In this document: one piece after another, positions 16,258 to 25,756 of the stretch
Layout: the number at the start of each line of letters is the position of its first letter
How positions within the stretch are numbered: position 1 is the first letter of the stretch
Source: a bacterium
GTDB taxonomy: Bacteria > Actinomycetota > Acidimicrobiia > Acidimicrobiales > Bin134
DNA length: 64,000 bases
Reading direction: 5' to 3'
Assembly: GCA_026708015.1 (NCBI GenBank)
Contig: JAPOVT010000056.1
Location: 228,134 to 292,133 of the forward strand
Position numbers and translations under genes: made by a program
The notes under the pieces: model-generated
Told to the model about the DNA's origin: nothing
What the model saw: the letters and a program-made list of their open reading frames with translations, nothing else
The model's database searches: none

Positions 16258-18591
16258 CTACTCAACGCGAAGAACTGACTGGATTCCCCAGCATTCGACC
16301 GTTTGGTCAGTCCGCATGCCGCAAGTGTGAAACGAGCCAGCAGCAAGTGACGTGAAGCGACCTGCGGGTGGGCTTGATTGTCCGTAGGTGTTGTCCCCCC
16401 AGCACTCGGCGGTCCCATCCGCCAGCAGACCACAACCATGGCTGGATCCGGCTGAGATCACCATATAAGTGTCGTCATTGGGAGGTGCTAGGCCATCGTC
16501 TAATGGCGACTCGCTGTCTGATCCCCAGCACTTTTTGCTTCCGTCGAATTTCAACGCGCAAATCTGAGCCTCGCTGCCGACAATCCGCATAAACGAACTC
16601 TCAGACTGGTTGGGCATGTCTTCGAATCCTCGGCCCCAGCACGCCACTGACCAATCAAGTCGCTGAGCGCAGGAGAATTCGCCCTTGGCGACTACTTCTG
16701 CGTATCGGCCGGTAGGGGAAGTGGTCTGACCATGACTGTTCCCGCCCCAACAATCCACCGTCTGGTCAGGCCTCAGGCCGCAATAGTGCTGGGCCCCTGC
16801 CGAAAGCGTGTCGAATTCTCCTGATGGGAGATCGGGTAGATCGTGATTCCAGCAGACAACGCGTTTGTCTTCTCGTAAGGCGCAAATCCCATCAACCACC
16901 CCACGGGAGACATCAATATCAGGGAATCGAACGTAAATGCCCGAGGGTGCCTCTCCATATATCGGCATCGGTTCAAGACACTCGCGATCGGAACAGCCGT
17001 GTTCTCCCCAACAAACCACGTCACCATCCGCTTGCAATGCGCAGGCATAGTGCGATCCCATGAATAAGTCTACGTACTGACCTGAAGGGGGGTAGAGAAT
17101 CTCGGCTGGTGGGCCTGCAAGGTCTCCGAAACAGGAGATTCTGCCGCTTGAAGACAGGTGGCAGGTCGCCCTCGAACCGCTGGCAGATTTGGCCCGTATT
17201 CCTCCGTCAGGAGTATCAGTGGGAGCGAAGAACTGGGGACTCCAACAGGCAATCGTCGTGTCATTTCGCAAACCACACGACATGGTGTCGTTTGTCGCCA
17301 CTTCAACAAAGGGACCCGTTGGAGTTGTCTCGGGGGTGCTCCCAGAGCCCCAGCAGACTGCACTTGCATCTGCACCAACTGCACAGGTGCTTGATCCTGC
17401 TGATGCGATGTCGATGAAATGGCCAGTGGGGGCCTCTGTCTGTCCTGTGTATGCGCTGCTCCAGCAGTCGATTGCACCGTCTGACCGCAAGCCGCAGAAA
17501 TGCGCGCCACCCACGGATACTGCGTCGTATTGGCCAGAGATGTCCGCAACCCCTCTGGGCGCATCGTTATCGAAGCAGACAATGCTCTGATCGCTTCGCA
17601 CGGCACAGATGAAGTCTTCGCCGCTAGAGATGTCCATATACTCCCCGTCGGGAACGGTGGCCCTCCCCGAATAGTTGCTTCCCCAGCAGACGATGCTCTT
17701 GTTGGTCAGTAGTCCGCAATGGCGCCAGAAACCGAGAGAAGCAAATTCGAACTTCTCGTTGATGGGCACTTCCCATTTGCGGGAAGGTGTCCACCCCCAG
17801 CACCACAAGTTGGAGCTCGCATCTAAGCCGCACGTTTGTTCCACTCCTACGTGGATTGACTCGAACTGCGCATTCCTCAGAGCAGGCCGTCGAGACATTT
17901 CCAACTCCAAATATCCGTCATCGATCCAACATGTGGCTGACTTGTCTGGTCGTACCCCGCATGCGCGCCACCAACGCACCGAGATACTCAGAAACTCACC
18001 TTCAGGCTCGCGTATCCGTTCCTCGGGGTCCTCGTAGTCGAAGGCTCCTCCCCAGCATTTCACCGTACTGTTGGCGAGCAGTCCGCAGGTATGTCCATAG
18101 CCCGCGAAGATTGACTGGAATAGCTCGTTGGGAATATCGAGTTGGCCATGGAAATTGTCTCCCCAGCAATAGGCGGTTCCGTTGGCTCGCAGGCCACAAA
18201 CATGGTCTCGCCCTGCGGATACGGCTTGAAATGGGGAGTCCTCTGAAGTGTCCCCTTGGCTGCCGTTGACGGGATTTGGGCTCGGTGCGGGAGATGGGGC
18301 CGGAGTGGTTGTTGGAGCGGGATCTGGACTCGAGGATTGAGCAGGCGCGGGAGTAGCTGTTGGGGGGATTGTCGGGGTCGAAGTAGGGGAGGAAATGGGT
18401 GTAGGGAGCGTTGTCGGGGGTGCGTCGGGCTGAATGGTGGATTCTGATGTGGGCGAGGCCGTGGCAATAGTGTCGGGCTGGCGGACGGCGTTCTGGGAGC
18501 TTTCAGCGCCGCAGCCCGCCAACCCGACGGAGAGAATCACCAATGTGCCGGCCAAGACCAAGAGTGTTCCGGCGCGCTCGGTCATACTCAT
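16258..18591 (-). CDS. Lipoprotein with 17 RCC1-like repeats
   Basis: A ~777-residue predicted surface lipoprotein. A signal peptide (TLLVLAGTLVILSVGLAGC) ends in a lipobox LAGC, followed by a ~75-residue Pro/Thr/Ser spacer and then 17 repeats of about 40 residues with the pattern H-x-CGL-R-x-DG-x-x-x-CWG, e.g. HVCGLRANGTAYCWG and HTCGMRTDQTVECWG. The layout resembles RCC1/BLIP-II beta-propeller blades, and the two cysteines per blade probably form a disulfide, as expected outside the cell. Base composition is visibly poorer in GC than the neighbours. The start could be any of three close ATGs (18606, 18591, 18585). It sits inside the one-carbon block, between 61-bp repeats, which suggests insertion. 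Function unknown. Confidence 0.85.
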   Translation of the reverse strand: MSMTERAGTLLVLAGTLVILSVGLAGCGAESSQNAVRQPDTIATASPTSESTIQPDAPPTTLPTPISSPTSTPTIPPTATPAPAQSSSPDPAPTTTPAPSPAPSPNPVNGSQGDTSEDSPFQAVSAGRDHVCGLRANGTAYCWGDNFHGQLDIPNELFQSIFAGYGHTCGLLANSTVKCWGGAFDYEDPEERIREPEGEFLSISVRWWRACGVRPDKSATCWIDDGYLELEMSRRPALRNAQFESIHVGVEQTCGLDASSNLWCWGWTPSRKWEVPINEKFEFASLGFWRHCGLLTNKSIVCWGSNYSGRATVPDGEYMDISSGEDFICAVRSDQSIVCFDNDAPRGVADISGQYDAVSVGGAHFCGLRSDGAIDCWSSAYTGQTEAPTGHFIDIASAGSSTCAVGADASAVCWGSGSTPETTPTGPFVEVATNDTMSCGLRNDTTIACWSPQFFAPTDTPDGGIRAKSASGSRATCHLSSSGRISCFGDLAGPPAEILYPPSGQYVDLFMGSHYACALQADGDVVCWGEHGCSDRECLEPMPIYGEAPSGIYVRFPDIDVSRGVVDGICALREDKRVVCWNHDLPDLPSGEFDTLSAGAQHYCGLRPDQTVDCWGGNSHGQTTSPTGRYAEVVAKGEFSCAQRLDWSVACWGRGFEDMPNQSESSFMRIVGSEAQICALKFDGSKKCWGSDSESPLDDGLAPPNDDTYMVISAGSSHGCGLLADGTAECWGDNTYGQSSPPAGRFTSLAAGSFHTCGMRTDQTVECWGIQSVLRVE

Positions 18592-18642
18592 ATACCTAAG
18601 ACGCATGGCTGGCGGAATTGGTTCCGCCTGATAGGCATACTC

Positions 18643-18703
18643 GTCAGCTCAGGCCGACGATCTCTCCGTTCTCGTCGAGGTCGATGCCCATGGCGGCGGG
18701 TTG
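18643..18703. repeat. 61-bp perfect direct repeat, right copy (3' end of fhs)
   Basis: This is the native copy: the final codons of fhs plus its stop. The identical 61 bp at 16195-16255 lie on the far side of the RCC1-like gene. The identity ends sharply on both sides (bases 18642 and 18704 differ from 16194 and 16256). Confidence 0.95.
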
Positions 18704-20341
18704 GCGGCCGAGGCCGGGCATGGTGCGCATGTCGCCGCAGATGGGGTAGACGAAGCCGGCGCCCACCGAGGCCCGCACTTCTCGTACCGGCAATGTCCAG
18801 CCGGTGGGGGCGCCCTTGAGGGAGGGGTCAGACGAGATGGACAGGTGGGTCTTGGCGATGCACACCGGAAGGTGGCCGAAACCGGCATTCTCGTAGGTGT
18901 CGAGCTGGCGGTTGGCCGTGGCCGAGTACTCCACGTCGTCGGCGCCGTACACCGTGGTGGCCACAGCGGCGATCTTGTCCTTGAGCGACAGATCGTCCTC
19001 GTACAGAACCTTGAAGGAGCTGGGCTCCTCGCAGGCCTCGGCCACCGCCTCGGCCAACTGGGCCGCTCCCGCGCCGCCGTCGGAGAAGTGGGTGGTGATC
19101 GCACAGCGAGCGCCGTACTCGTCGGCGATCTCACCGATGGCAGCCAGGTCGGCGTCGTGGTCGCCGGGGAAGGCGTTGATGGCCACCACCGGGGTCACCC
19201 CGTGGGCTTTCATATTGGAGAGCTGCTTGCGAAGATTGTCGCCTCCGGCGTGCACCTCGTCGGGGTTCTCAGCCAGCAGCGCCTCGGGCAGGGGGCGCCC
19301 GGCGACGATGCGGTGGTTGCCGGAGTGGGCCTTGAGCCCCCGCACAGTGGCCACCATCACCGCAGCGTCGGGCGCCAAGCCCGAATAGCGGCACTTGATG
19401 TTGAAGAAGCGCTCAGCCCCCATGTCGGCGCCGAATCCGGCCTCGGTTACCAAGAAGTCGCCGGTGTGGATGGCGATTCGGTCGGCCACGATGGAGGAGT
19501 TGCCGGTGGCGATGTTGCCGAACGGCCCGGTGTGAACCAGGGCGGGACCGCCCTCCAGGGTTTGCATGAGGTTGGGCTTGAGGGCGTCCTTCAAAAGCAC
19601 GGCCATGGCCCCGGCGGCCTTCAGGTCCTCCGCGGTCACCGGATCGCCAGCTTTGGTGTAGCCAACCACGGTGCGTCCCAAACGGGCCCGCAAGTCGGAT
19701 AGAGATGTAGCCAGCGCCAGGGTGGCCATCACCTCCGATGCCGCGGTGATGTCGAATCCGCTCTCCCGAGGGATACCGTCGAGCCGTCCACCCAGACCGA
19801 GCACAATGTTTCGCAGCGCCCGGTCGTTGATATCCACCACCCGGCGCCAGGTGATGTTGTGCAGATCCAGGCCTGACTCGTTGCCGTGGTAGATGTGGGC
19901 ATCGAGCATGGCCGAGCACATGTTGTGGGCCGCGGTCACCGCGTGCATGTCACCGGTTAGGTGGAGGTTGAACAGTTCCATGGGCACCACCTGGCTGTAG
20001 CCGCCGCCGGCGGCGCCCCCCTTGATACCGAAAGTCGGCCCCAGTGATGGCTGGCGAATGGCGATGGTCGCCTTCTTGTTGATGTGGCCGAACCCTTGGC
20101 CCAGCCCCACGGTGGTGGTGGTCTTGCCTTCGCCCAATGGCGTTGGGGTGATGGCCGTCACCACCACATAGCGGGCTCGGGGCCGATCAGACAGAGCCTC
20201 GATGGCATCCAAGCTGATCTTGGCTGCCCCTGCCCCGTAGGGCTCCAGCATCTCGACCGGGATGCCGGCTTCTTCGGCGATTTCGGATAGTGGTCGGAGG
20301 TTCGCCCCGCGGGCGATCTCGAGGTCAGAAGGAAAAGACAT
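18644..20341 (-). CDS. fhs: Formate-tetrahydrofolate ligase
   Basis: A 565-residue ATP-dependent ligase making 10-formyl-THF from formate. The P-loop reads TPLGEGKTTTTVGLGQ near residue 60. Further landmarks are RQPSLGPTFGIKGGAAGGGY, NLHLTGDMHAVTAAHN, LTKAG-like YTKAGDPVTAEDL, and GADMGAERFFNIKCRYSGL. Together with the FDH genes and folD it completes a CO2/formate to methylene-THF branch. I chose the ATG at 20341, since the upstream ATG at 20356 would place the GAGGCGGG ribosome-binding site inside the gene. Its last 61 bp are duplicated at 16195. Confidence 0.96.
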   Translation of the reverse strand: MSFPSDLEIARGANLRPLSEIAEEAGIPVEMLEPYGAGAAKISLDAIEALSDRPRARYVVVTAITPTPLGEGKTTTTVGLGQGFGHINKKATIAIRQPSLGPTFGIKGGAAGGGYSQVVPMELFNLHLTGDMHAVTAAHNMCSAMLDAHIYHGNESGLDLHNITWRRVVDINDRALRNIVLGLGGRLDGIPRESGFDITAASEVMATLALATSLSDLRARLGRTVVGYTKAGDPVTAEDLKAAGAMAVLLKDALKPNLMQTLEGGPALVHTGPFGNIATGNSSIVADRIAIHTGDFLVTEAGFGADMGAERFFNIKCRYSGLAPDAAVMVATVRGLKAHSGNHRIVAGRPLPEALLAENPDEVHAGGDNLRKQLSNMKAHGVTPVVAINAFPGDHDADLAAIGEIADEYGARCAITTHFSDGGAGAAQLAEAVAEACEEPSSFKVLYEDDLSLKDKIAAVATTVYGADDVEYSATANRQLDTYENAGFGHLPVCIAKTHLSISSDPSLKGAPTGWTLPVREVRASVGAGFVYPICGDMRTMPGLGRQPAAMGIDLDENGEIVGLS

Positions 20342-20477
20342 GGACCCGCCTCTCATGCTCGATGCTTGATGTCAACCCCGTCAGCGTACACGGACAATCA
20401 GCCGGTGATCGGGCGGCTGAGTCGGCCAATCCTTAGACTCGGCGATGGCAGCGACGGCGCCATGACGGAGGCTCGCC

Positions 20478-21815
20478 ATGACTGACTTCTTCGACACCGT
20501 TCCCGAGCCGGTGAGCTTCGCCGGCCGCCGAGCGGGTCTTGGCCAGCTGGCCTACCGGGTGTACGACCCCGACCGCCAGGTCATGGGCCGGCGCATGGAA
20601 GACCACCTGCGGATTGCGGTGTGCTATTGGCACAGCTTCAATTGGCCGGGTAGCGACATCTTTGGCCACGGCACGTTCGACCGCCCCTGGCTAGAGCCGG
20701 GACAGGACCCGATGGCCGCCGCCCGGGCCAAGCAGGATGCAGCCTTTGAGTTCTTCGAGAAGCTGGGCACGCCGTTCTTCTGCTTCCACGATGTAGACAT
20801 GGCCCCGGAAGGCGCAGATCTAAGCGAGAGCCGAGTCAATCTCGACACCATGGTGGAGCGGGCTGCGGAGAAGATGGAGGCCACCGGTGTGCGGCTGCTG
20901 TGGGGCACGGCCAACCTGTTCTCCCATCCCCGCTACGCCGCCGGGGCGGCCACCAATCCCAATCCCGATGTGTTCACCCACGCCGCGGCCCAGGTTCGCC
21001 ACATGCTGGAGGCCACCCACCGTCTCGACGGGGCCAACTACGTGCTGTGGGGAGGACGGGAGGGCTACGAGACGCTGCTCAACACCCGCCTGCGCCAAGA
21101 GGCCGACCAGCTCGCCCGCTTTCTGACCCTGGTGGCTGAGCACAAGCGCAAGATCGGCTTCACCGGCACCCTGCTCATCGAGCCCAAGCCCCAGGAGCCC
21201 ACCAAGCACCAGTACGACTACGACTGCACCTCGGTTCACGGCTTCTTGGATCGCTACGACCTCGTCGACGAGTTCAAGGTGAACATCGAGGTGAACCACG
21301 CCACCTTGTCGGGCCACTCCTTCCATCACGAGGTGGCCTATGCGATGGACAACGGAATCTTCGGCAGCGTGGACGCCAACCGGGGTGACCCCCAGAACGG
21401 TTGGGACACCGACCAGTTCCCCAACTCGGTGGACGAGCTCTCGCTGGCTCTCTATGAGATCTTGCGAGGCGGGGGATTCACCACCGGTGGATTCAACTTC
21501 GACACCAAGCTCCGCCGCCAGAGCATGGCCAGAGATGACCTGTTCTGGGGCCACATCGGCGGCATCGACACACTGGCCCGCTCTCTGCTGGTGGCGGAGG
21601 CCATGCTGGCCGACGGGGCCATCGAGCAGGCCAGGGCCGCCCGCTATGCCGGTTGGGACTCGGGACTGGGCGCCGAGATCATGAAGGGTGATGTGGACCT
21701 TGCCGTGCTAGCCGATCAGGCGGTGGCTGACGGGCTCGACCCCCAGCCGGTGTCGGGTCGCCAGGAACGATTGGAGAACGAGGTCAACCGCATCATCTGG
21801 TCCACGCCGAACTGA
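20478..21815 (+). CDS. xylA: Xylose isomerase (class II, E. coli-like)
   Basis: A 445-residue enzyme converting D-xylose to D-xylulose. The catalytic His/Asp lie in [12 protein letters not shown]. Metal ligands are in [35 protein letters not shown] and [19 protein letters not shown]. The ~50-residue N-terminal extension ([20 protein letters not shown]) marks the long class II type found in E. coli and Bacillus, whereas most actinobacteria carry the short class I enzyme. It is followed by xylB 67 bp downstream. No ABC or repressor gene for xylose is in the window. Confidence 0.96.
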   Translation: MTDFFDTVPEPVSFAGRRAGLGQLAYRVYDPDRQVMGRRMEDHLRIAVCYWHSFNWPGSDIFGHGTFDRPWLEPGQDPMAAARAKQDAAFEFFEKLGTPFFCFHDVDMAPEGADLSESRVNLDTMVERAAEKMEATGVRLLWGTANLFSHPRYAAGAATNPNPDVFTHAAAQVRHMLEATHRLDGANYVLWGGREGYETLLNTRLRQEADQLARFLTLVAEHKRKIGFTGTLLIEPKPQEPTKHQYDYDCTSVHGFLDRYDLVDEFKVNIEVNHATLSGHSFHHEVAYAMDNGIFGSVDANRGDPQNGWDTDQFPNSVDELSLALYEILRGGGFTTGGFNFDTKLRRQSMARDDLFWGHIGGIDTLARSLLVAEAMLADGAIEQARAARYAGWDSGLGAEIMKGDVDLAVLADQAVADGLDPQPVSGRQERLENEVNRIIWSTPN

Positions 21816-21882
21816 TGGGGAGCCAAGTAACCGAGTGTTAGGTTGACAGGTTGATGTCGGGCATTGCTGCGATTGGCCGCTG

Positions 21883-23361
21883 ATGGTTGGCCGTGCATTG
21901 GTGGCCGGGGTGGACTCTTCCACCCAATCCACAAAGGTCGAACTGCGAGAACTCGACTCCGGCCTTCTGGTTGACCGGACTAGTGCCCCGCACACCCACT
22001 CGCGCTGGGAGCCGCCGGTGAGCGAGCAAGACCCGGCAATTTGGTGGGAGGCACTGTCGGCCTGCTTTGCCCAATTGACTGATGCCGACCGGGCCAATGT
22101 GGTGGCAGTGAGCGTGGCCGGCCAGCAGCACGGCCTGGTGCTGGTAGACGAAGACGGCGAAGCTCTGCGCCCGGCCAAGCTGTGGAACGACACCACTTCC
22201 GCGCCCCAGGCCCGTGACCTGGTAGCCCGCCATGGTCGCGAGCAGTGGGCCCGGCGCTGCGGTTCGGTGCCGTTGGCATCGTTCACCATTGCCAAGCTGG
22301 CTTGGGTGCTCAAGCATGAGCCCGAACTGGCTGACCGGGTCGCTCAAATCATGCTGCCCCACGACTGGCTCACTTGGCGGCTGACCGGCGCTCATGTCAC
22401 CGACCGAGGTGACGCCTCGGGCACCGGTTGGTTCGATCCCGCCGCCAATGAGATGGCCCCAGATCTGCTGGGTTTGGCCGTGGGCGATCCAAACGGCTGG
22501 CTGCCTCGGTTGCCCCGGGTGCTCGAGCCTGATCAGGCGGCTGGGCCAATCACACCGCAAGCGGCGGCCACCCTGGGAGTGAGTGCCTCAGTGCTCGTCG
22601 GCCCCGGCACTGGCGACAACATGGGCGCGGCTCTCGGACTCGGGTTGAAGCCCGGTGACACAGTGATCTCGCTGGGTACCTCTGGCACGGCCTATTCCGT
22701 CTCCACCACGCCAACCAGCGACCCGACAGGCGCGGTGGCCGGGTTCGCCGACGCCGCTGGTGGCTATCTGCCATTGGTGTGCACGCTCAACGCCACACGG
22801 GTGAGCGACACGGTGGCCCGCTGGCTGGGGGTCGAACCTTCGGAGCTAGCCGCCCTGGCCCTGGCCGCGACGGAGAATTCGAGCGCACCGGTACTTGTGC
22901 CCTATTTCGACGGGGAGCGCACTCCCAACCTGCCCGATGCCACCGGTTTATTGACAGCTCTACGAAACGACACCACCCGCGAGGAACTAGCCCTGGCCGC
23001 CCACGACGGTGTGCTCTGCGGGCTGCTTGACGGTCTCGATGCCTTGCGGAGGGCCGGGGTTGACGCCAGCGGTCGGCTACACCTGATTGGCGGCGGAGCC
23101 CGCTCGGCCGCTTACCGGGTGCGGGCTGCGGCGTTGCACGGCGCGGCTATCACTGTGCCCGACGACGACGAGATAGTTGCCCTGGGGGCCGCGGTGCAGG
23201 CTGCGGCGGTGGCGGCGGGCAGCCATCCAGTCGAGGTGGCTGCCCAATGGCCGCTCGGTCAGGGAACGCTTGTCGATCCCCCGCCTGGGATCGATGGGGG
23301 AGAAATCCGTACCCGCTACGCCGAACAGCAACGGAGAGCCTTTCCCTCCAGCAGCGGGTAG
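21883..23361 (+). CDS. xylB: Xylulokinase
   Basis: A 492-residue FGGY-family kinase phosphorylating D-xylulose. The ATP-binding phosphate-1 motif VAGVDSSTQSTKVELRE is at the N-terminus, AVSVAGQQHGLVLVDEDG near residue 70 carries the xylulose-contact GQQHG, and GTGDNMGAALGLGLKPGD, SLGTSGTAYSV and the C-terminal LHLIGGGARSAAYR, where the conserved adenosine motif lies, are all present. It forms an operon with xylA for entry of xylose into the pentose phosphate pathway. Confidence 0.94.
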   Translation: MVGRALVAGVDSSTQSTKVELRELDSGLLVDRTSAPHTHSRWEPPVSEQDPAIWWEALSACFAQLTDADRANVVAVSVAGQQHGLVLVDEDGEALRPAKLWNDTTSAPQARDLVARHGREQWARRCGSVPLASFTIAKLAWVLKHEPELADRVAQIMLPHDWLTWRLTGAHVTDRGDASGTGWFDPAANEMAPDLLGLAVGDPNGWLPRLPRVLEPDQAAGPITPQAAATLGVSASVLVGPGTGDNMGAALGLGLKPGDTVISLGTSGTAYSVSTTPTSDPTGAVAGFADAAGGYLPLVCTLNATRVSDTVARWLGVEPSELAALALAATENSSAPVLVPYFDGERTPNLPDATGLLTALRNDTTREELALAAHDGVLCGLLDGLDALRRAGVDASGRLHLIGGGARSAAYRVRAAALHGAAITVPDDDEIVALGAAVQAAAVAAGSHPVEVAAQWPLGQGTLVDPPPGIDGGEIRTRYAEQQRRAFPSSSG

Positions 23362-23389
23362 CGACCTTGCCCTGTGGGAGAGTGTGAGC

Positions 23390-24547
23390 ATGTCGAGTGA
23401 CCAGACGATGCGCGACCTCATGGCCAACCTGCCGGTACCGGAGTTTGAGTCCACACCATGGGCTTCTCCACCCCCCTTGTCGGAGGCCACTGTGGCTATC
23501 GTAACCAGTGCGGGGCTGCACCGGGCCGACCAGGACCGTTTTGAAGGCCGGGGTGACACCAGCTACCGCATGCTCAACCGAGAAGACCGCGAGCTGATAT
23601 TGGGCCACTGGAGTTCCAACTTCGACCGGGCTGCGTATGTGTCCGACCACAACGTGGTGTACCCCATCGACCGGCTGGAGGAGTTGGCCACCGATGGCAC
23701 CATCGGGGCCGTGGCCCCTCGGCATGTGGCGTTCGCAGGCAATCAGCCCGACACTGTTTCGGAGGTGCGCCTCGATACCGGCCCCGCCGCCGCGGCCCAA
23801 TTGCGGGCCGACGGAGTAGACGTGGCCATCTTGACGCCGGTTTGACCGCTGTGCACGCGCACCGTGTGTGTGCTGGCCCACGTGCTGGAAGACGCTGGGA
23901 TTGCCACGGTGGTGCTGGCGTCGATGAGGCCAGTAGCTGAGCGGATGAGTGTTCCCAGGGTGCTGTACTGCGAGTTCCCCCTGGGTCGCCCGTTGGGCAT
24001 GCCCGATAACGCCCAATTCCAACATGGTGTTCTTGCCGCAGCATTCGAACTGCTCAACGCCCCCTCCGGCCCAGTGCTGGTGGACTATCCGGAAGTGGTG
24101 GAGGCAGTAGAGACACCGCTGGCCTGTGCGCTGCCGCCCCGTTTCGACCCCGATATCGCCGCGTCGGTGGACGAGGCCCAGGGACTGCGAGCCGCCTATG
24201 ACCGGGCGGTTGCCCGCCGGGGGGCCACCGAAGTAGGCCGTTCCATCGACCCTGACGGTGTCCCCGGCGCCCTAGCTGATTTGGAGCGACTGATCGCCGG
24301 AGAACACTGGAAAGAGGTCTATGGCCCTCGGTTGGACACCATCGCCATCGCCCACGACATCCGGGCCTATTACCAAGAGGCCGCTCTCGAGCTAGCCGGT
24401 GGCCCGCCTCCAGGGGCACGGCAGGCGGAGGCCTGGTTCTACGAGGAGACCGAGGCGGGGAAGACGCTGGCCGCAGCACGGGATGCCCTCACCGAGCAAG
24501 AGGCCCCCAGCGGCATCACCTTCTACATGCAGCCAGTGGGACGCTGA
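23390..24547 (+). CDS. Glycine/sarcosine/D-proline reductase B-like selenoprotein (in-frame UGA, Sec152)
   Basis: A 385-residue protein when the TGA at 23843-23845 is read through. Upstream of it the frame gives PVPEFESTPWAS..LSEATVAIVTSAGLH and IGAVAPRHVAFAG. The frame then reads DVAILTPV-U-PLCTRTVCVLAHVLE followed by AGIATVVLAS, and continues uninterrupted to 24547. This is the layout of the GrdB/PrdB-like family, whose members carry Sec or Cys at exactly this place (TPVxPxCxxx). ATG 23390 follows a GGGAGAG ribosome-binding site, 28 bp after xylB. There are no grd or prd partner genes here, so this is one of the stand-alone homologues of unknown substrate. A gene caller would report two fragments. 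Confidence 0.88.
23853..23873 (+). promoter_or_regulatory. Candidate SECIS hairpin after the GrdB-like UGA
   Basis: Seven bases after the TGA, GCACGCGC (23853-23860) pairs with GTGTGTGC (23866-23873), all eight positions pairing if G-U is allowed, around a loop ACCGT. Position and size suit a bacterial SECIS. The loop differs from the GGTCT of the fdhA element, so SelB recognition is less certain. Confidence 0.55.
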
Positions 24548-24560
24548 CTTCTAGGAAGCG

Positions 24561-25721
24561 TCAGCCCACCGCTGGCAAGGGATCGCCGATTCGAACGAAA
24601 CACTCGGCGGCGGTCTCGCCCATAAACGCGGTCTTTACTTCGTCGTCGAGATCGTCAAGGGCCGGTCGGTAGATCTCGATCGGATCGGCGTTTCCCTCCT
24701 GATGCGGGTAGTCGGAGGAGAACACCACCATGTCGGGCAGTTCGGCCAATACGTCCAGGGCGTCGGTATCGCCAAATCCGGGCAGGGGAGTGAGCCGCAG
24801 ATTGCGGTGCAGCATGTCCTCGCCACTGACCGGCCATGGCCAGTCGCCCAATGACGGCGACGATTGACACTGGCGGGACAAGGTGGCCACATACCAGGGG
24901 AGCCACCCGGCCCGCATCTCCTCGACCAGCACGGTGAGGGTGGGGAACCGGTGGAACACCCCGCCGAACAGCATGCTGGCAATGAGGTTCTGGGCGGCAT
25001 GCAGTCGCTGGGTGTTGGCCAGCCGGATCAGCCCGCCTATGCCAGCCCCGTCGGGCAGGTCCCAGCCGATATCGGCCCACTTCGAGAAGTCCGACTCGGT
25101 GTTGCCCACATGGATCACGGCCACCATGCCCAGGGAGGTGGCCACAGTCCACACCTCGTCCCAGTCGGGGTGGCCGGGCGGGCCGCCAGCGGGTGCACCC
25201 CGGCGGGTGTAGAGAAAGAACGCCCGGGCTCCTCGCTCCCGGCACCGCCCCAATTCGGCCACCGCGTGGTCCAGATCGGAGAAGTCGACGGTGGCCACCG
25301 TGTGGAGTCGGTTACGCTGGTCCCAAAGCTGCTCGGTGAGGAAGTCGTTGCACCGCTGGGCGGCGACCACCCGATCCTCAGGCCGCAGATAGTCGAGCTT
25401 CTGCCAGTAGCCGCCGGGGTTCACCAGGCAATGGTCGATTCCCACCGAGTCCATCCACGCCACCCGCTCAGCGGCGGTTGAGTCGTGGCGGGGATGCAGG
25501 ATCACCGGCCCGCCTGATTCTTCGGCCCTATCAAACAGCTTGGGCAGCAGTTCTGCCGGGCTTGGCAAACGATCCGCGGGAAGCACCTGGAGCAGGTCGC
25601 CAGCGATGGCGTTGGCCAGGTGTGTCCGGTTGTCGGGTATCTGGTCAGCCCACGGCTTCAAGGGATCAACCCCAGCCGAGTCCCCCGTGATCTCCCAGTG
25701 GGTGTCCACATCCACGATCAT
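24561..25721 (-). CDS. Amidohydrolase-2 family (ACMSD-like) metal-dependent hydrolase
   Basis: A 386-residue TIM-barrel protein. It starts IVDVDTHWEIT, where the usual D-x-H-x-H metal motif is partly kept, has VAVIHVGNTESDFSKW with a mid-barrel histidine, and ends with VVFSSDYPHQEG, the conserved Asp/His segment of the family. Members hydrolyse or decarboxylate amido and carboxy substrates. This is one of three such genes in the window (also 30219 and 50351), each with a different context, so substrates likely differ. It converges on the selenoprotein gene with a 13-bp gap. Confidence 0.82.
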   Translation of the reverse strand: MIVDVDTHWEITGDSAGVDPLKPWADQIPDNRTHLANAIAGDLLQVLPADRLPSPAELLPKLFDRAEESGGPVILHPRHDSTAAERVAWMDSVGIDHCLVNPGGYWQKLDYLRPEDRVVAAQRCNDFLTEQLWDQRNRLHTVATVDFSDLDHAVAELGRCRERGARAFFLYTRRGAPAGGPPGHPDWDEVWTVATSLGMVAVIHVGNTESDFSKWADIGWDLPDGAGIGGLIRLANTQRLHAAQNLIASMLFGGVFHRFPTLTVLVEEMRAGWLPWYVATLSRQCQSSPSLGDWPWPVSGEDMLHRNLRLTPLPGFGDTDALDVLAELPDMVVFSSDYPHQEGNADPIEIYRPALDDLDDEVKTAFMGETAAECFVRIGDPLPAVG

Positions 25722-25756
25722 GGGCCGAGTCTAAGTGGCGGCCCGCACGCCTGCCG

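Noticed and set aside
23177-23845. A start at 23177 for the GrdB-like protein.
   Set aside because: The extra 71 residues are an out-of-frame reading of xylB; the ATG at 23390 has a ribosome-binding site and family sequence starts there.
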